DNA of 64,000 nt from Burhinus oedicnemus (taxonomy: Eukaryota; Chordata; Aves; Charadriiformes; Burhinidae): contig VFFE01007084.1 in the NCBI GenBank assembly GCA_008921705.1, positions 433,684 through 497,683 on the forward strand. Direction: 5' to 3'. A model generated the notes under the pieces. The model did not search any database. It was not told the origin of the DNA and saw nothing but the letters and a program-made list of their open reading frames with translations. This document shows positions 60,721-64,000 of this stretch, one piece after another. The position numbers were made by a program, and so were the translations under genes. The first letter of the stretch is position 1. The number at the start of each line of letters is the position of its first letter.

Positions 60721-63700
60721 CAGGCAGACATCCGGAAGAAAGAGTTATAACAGGGGTGAGAAAAATGGTACAGAGGACTGTTAACAGGAAGATGTGACTG
60801 GAGGAATTTTGTCTTCTAGCCTTTCCATCATAATGGAGCAACAGGTCTGATCTGGATTTTTGGCACATGCTCGTGAAGAAGACTAGACAATCATGAAGAA
60901 AGGCTGTTGTACAGGGAGTAAGCGGACCTGTCCATCACCTTGCACAGGTACTGTAGCTTGTGGCTGAGGGGTTAAGAGGCACAAATCACGTGCAGGTAGA
61001 TGGATAGAAGATATCTGTGGATTCATGAAGTCTGGGGAATCCTTCCTGCCCAAAACAGAGATTACTACTGTTAAGCTTCTCTGAACTTGTGTTTGCACTT
61101 TTTTATATACTGTCAGATAAGATTTTACTGGTTCAAAATCACAAGTGGTCAAACCTAGGAGGAGGGAGAAAAGATAGTTGAAGGAAGCAGCGGCTGCAGT
61201 TGTGTACAGGAGCTGCTGAGAGGCACACTGGCAACATCCACAGGCATGGAGGTGTCACTGGCCAGTAAGAGCTGCCAGTACGAGCCGGTGTTTTCCCAGA
61301 CTGACAGTCTGTTACTTACAATTCTAATCAGTGTTCAATATCTCTTTTTTATTATACCTCTGCAGCTTACCATACTGATGATAATCTATTTTAAAGTTTA
61401 TACAGCTCTGAGAAAAAGAGATCAACATTTTGTATGTTAAACCCTTAATTTTACTACATGGCTTAAGCAGCCATCAGATAGCTTGTACGTAATCATGTTC
61501 TGATCTGAAAGAACCTTTTCCTTGTGTATATATTGATATATGAAATGGTTGATACACCCTTTCTGCCACGCTCAGTACGTGTTAATGTAACTGGCTATTT
61601 GAGTTGTTGTGGGTGAGAGTAACTGGAAAAATACTGCTGAGCTTAGGTTCAGGACTTGGATTTCTTTACTGTTACAAGGAGCATATTATTACACACAGGG
61701 CATTTTCCTGAATCTTCTTCCATGCTTTGACATTTTAAGTCAGTAGGGACAAGAGTTCACAGAGTTCCTAGCAAGGTTTGTGCTGTTGTAGGTAAAAGCC
61801 TATACGTATACGTGAAGTTAGTCCTAGAGTAGTGTAGAGAAAGCTAGGGTTAAAAAAAAAAAAGAAGAGAGAGCACCGAAGCTCAGGAATGATTGATCTG
61901 CTTCTTTCCAAGTAATAAAAGTAGGGAAACATTTTTGAAGCATTTTTATTACTCTGAACCTTTGTATCATCAATAATTTAATAAAGTATGTGCTAGCGAA
62001 GACTTGAAGAATCTGATTGAAACATTTGAATACTATTTGGACTGCTTTAGCTAGTAAAATGGTCCATCAACCTCCTACAAGTAATCATGAAAATGTAGTT
62101 CCAAAGGCACTTGATAGAGGAATATCCAGAGAAAAATATAGGGATATGAGTCTTTCCCCAAACTTTTTATTGGTCTTTCCCCAAAACCACATCTACAAAG
62201 CAAGGGTGAGACTGTGGCTTGCTGCTGTCAGATGTCTTACAGAAAATGAGGGCTGAATTACATGTATTTCTAAAAGCAGTCATTCTTTTTGTTTCACGCA
62301 GTTTATAGTTGCACTCTAAGCAAATACAGCTACAGTGACAAGATGCTATCGCCTTGTACATTAAAATTTTGGAGAATCTAACCTTTATAAAAAAAGGAGG
62401 TTTAATTCTTGCTTAATGTGCTTTATATAAGAACATTTTTGCTTAATTTGCATGGTATTTTTACATCATTTTCTTCATCAAACAATTTGTGTCAGTTTAT
62501 GATGTGTTTCTTTACAGGAACTATTGATTCTTTTTCCTTCTGAACATTTTTTGGTCACCTTCAAATTTGCTTACTATCACTCATGAGATTTCGGGTCAAC
62601 ATCAAACGTATTTATTGTAAAAAGAATCAAAACATTAAACAGAGGCAAAATTTATAATATTGCTAATGCAGCAATCTTACTGACTCACATAGTCCCTCTA
62701 GTTACACTAGATAAAATAATTTAAAACTGCATAAACAATTTTTAAAGGTAATTTGTACCTTTATCAACAAACTACAGACTTCTTTTGTTCTCTGTAGTTA
62801 TCAGCTTGTGTTCTTATCAGATTGTATGACTTACGTACTTGTATTCAGGATCAATTTTCCTGAGTAGTTTCCTCTGAGTGGAACTGTATTTTAAATGTAG
62901 AGGTTCTGTAGACAACACAGTAAGCTGACTATAATTAAAAGAACCCATATCATTTATCCTAGAAGCTGTACCCAGCTATGCCCCAAATTTCATGCAATCT
63001 GTATGATATTTGCCAGATGGATGAGACTATTTAGCTATTTCTGCACCTTTCAGGCTTATATATCTCTTAAATGATATCTTAAGACAACATTACATTTTTG
63101 TTCTTGCATTTTGTAAGTAATTTCATCTAAATTACTGTTCTGGAAGCTTTTCCTTCTTCTAAACCTTCAGAAAATACTATAAAGATAATTAAATTTTTGT
63201 ACTAAATAGGACTAGACTGCATGGCTTTCCTGATTGTGAAGCCATGCACATTTAAATTCAGGCACCTGCCAGGTCCAAAAATGGGATTCTTATTGTTTTT
63301 CTGTATTGTCCCCTACGGTTATGCTTCCATTCTTTTATGATCTTTGTATTTTACTAGTAGTTAATTGCACTTGAAGACAGTGAATCACCCATCAGATAGT
63401 AAGATAAGCAGTATACTAAGTAAAAGTCAATATTTTATTCCAAAAGTAATATCTTTGTGACCAGGCAAAGGAAGCACATATGAATATTGTGCTAAGTTTT
63501 GATACTCATGAAAATGTTTTAAATTACTGAGGAAGAGAAAGCAAAATAAAAAATGAGAAAGGAAGTTTTCACCTTTAAGAGAAGAATATCACTTGTAGCA
63601 TTAAATTATAAAATCAAAATCTCTGCTACTATTTGGAAACTATTCTCACCTGGACACCTGCAGAAGCTACTGATGAACTGAGCCAAAGAATTCTAGAGTA

Positions 63701-64000
63701 AATACACATAAATGATACAGAAATGTTGTCCCAAACCCTATGACATATAAAGCTTTCCTACTTTCTTCTGCCCCAGAAATTGGCAATGAGGCTTTTCTCT
63801 ACCATGAGTTTAGAAACCTGTTTTCACTGACATACCGAGGCAAATATGTACTGTGGTTTATTAACTAAGAAGAGGAAGAGGAAAAAATCTTTGAACACTG
63901 CCCTAGAGTACAAATTAGGTTTTGTTTGTTTTAGTAGGTATTTATGCTCAGGTTAAATCATACGTCCAATACTAAATGTAAATATCAACACCTTGTACTG
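60721..64000. other. Mostly AT-rich sequence, no gene recognised
   Basis: A 64-codon frame at 61246-61440 with a hydrophobic segment is discussed in the findings. Otherwise there are short chance frames and an A-rich run at 61851-61865. No mobile element or RNA gene was identified up to the window end. Confidence 0.45.

Noticed and set aside
1..64000. Search for CRISPR arrays, operons, rRNA or bacterial-type systems
   Set aside because: No regularly spaced direct repeats with unique spacers and no dense coding; the sequence is vertebrate repeat-bearing DNA.

Overview
The window looks like part of a bird genome (perhaps another reptile-lineage amniote), in a gene-poor, AT-rich stretch: either an intergenic desert or a very large intron. 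The bird call rests on CR1 LINE retrotransposons with the characteristic C-terminal reverse-transcriptase reading frame and 8-bp tail repeats (ATTCTATG/ATTCTGTG), and on LTR and pol remnants resembling avian class III (ERVL-type) endogenous retroviruses. I recognised no host protein-coding exon, tRNA, rRNA or CRISPR array. Nearly all short open frames are chance frames in AT-rich DNA or lie inside repeats.

Layout: 1-6120 is unique sequence with simple repeats. 6126-7225 is a probable minus-strand LTR flanked by CCTTC. 7947-9617 is a decayed CR1 (+). 9618-23542 is unique sequence with an isolated GC-rich block (16790-17280), a TATA-bearing stretch (19300-19400) and a cluster of developmental transcription-factor-like sites (20280-20720).

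23543-26141 is a retroelement pile-up. A 5'-truncated CR1 (+) is split by a 795-bp solo LTR with an exact 5-bp target duplication. It is followed by a minus-strand ERVL-like remnant in which an LTR lies directly against integrase sequence. 28853-29131 is a CR1 3' tail (-) joined to a three-part pentanucleotide array. 33519-33635 is an older CR1/L3-like 3' tail.

45098-45420 holds a TAGTAT-rich palindromic patch and a GC-richer block. 47517-49240 holds the best-preserved CR1, with a 494-codon frame that still carries the RT catalytic motifs. The rest is unique sequence containing a pyrimidine-rich array (53850-53962), a 20-N assembly gap (55900-55919), a perfect RFX X-box consensus (57324-57337) and a GC-richer block of unknown nature (60181-60720).

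There is no operon or pathway here. The interpretable biology is repeat history, meaning insertion order, decay and nesting, plus a few candidate regulatory islands. I did not find a convincing new genetic system. The most checkable leads are the X-box, the 20.3-20.7 kb site cluster, the nested LTRs and the pentanucleotide array.
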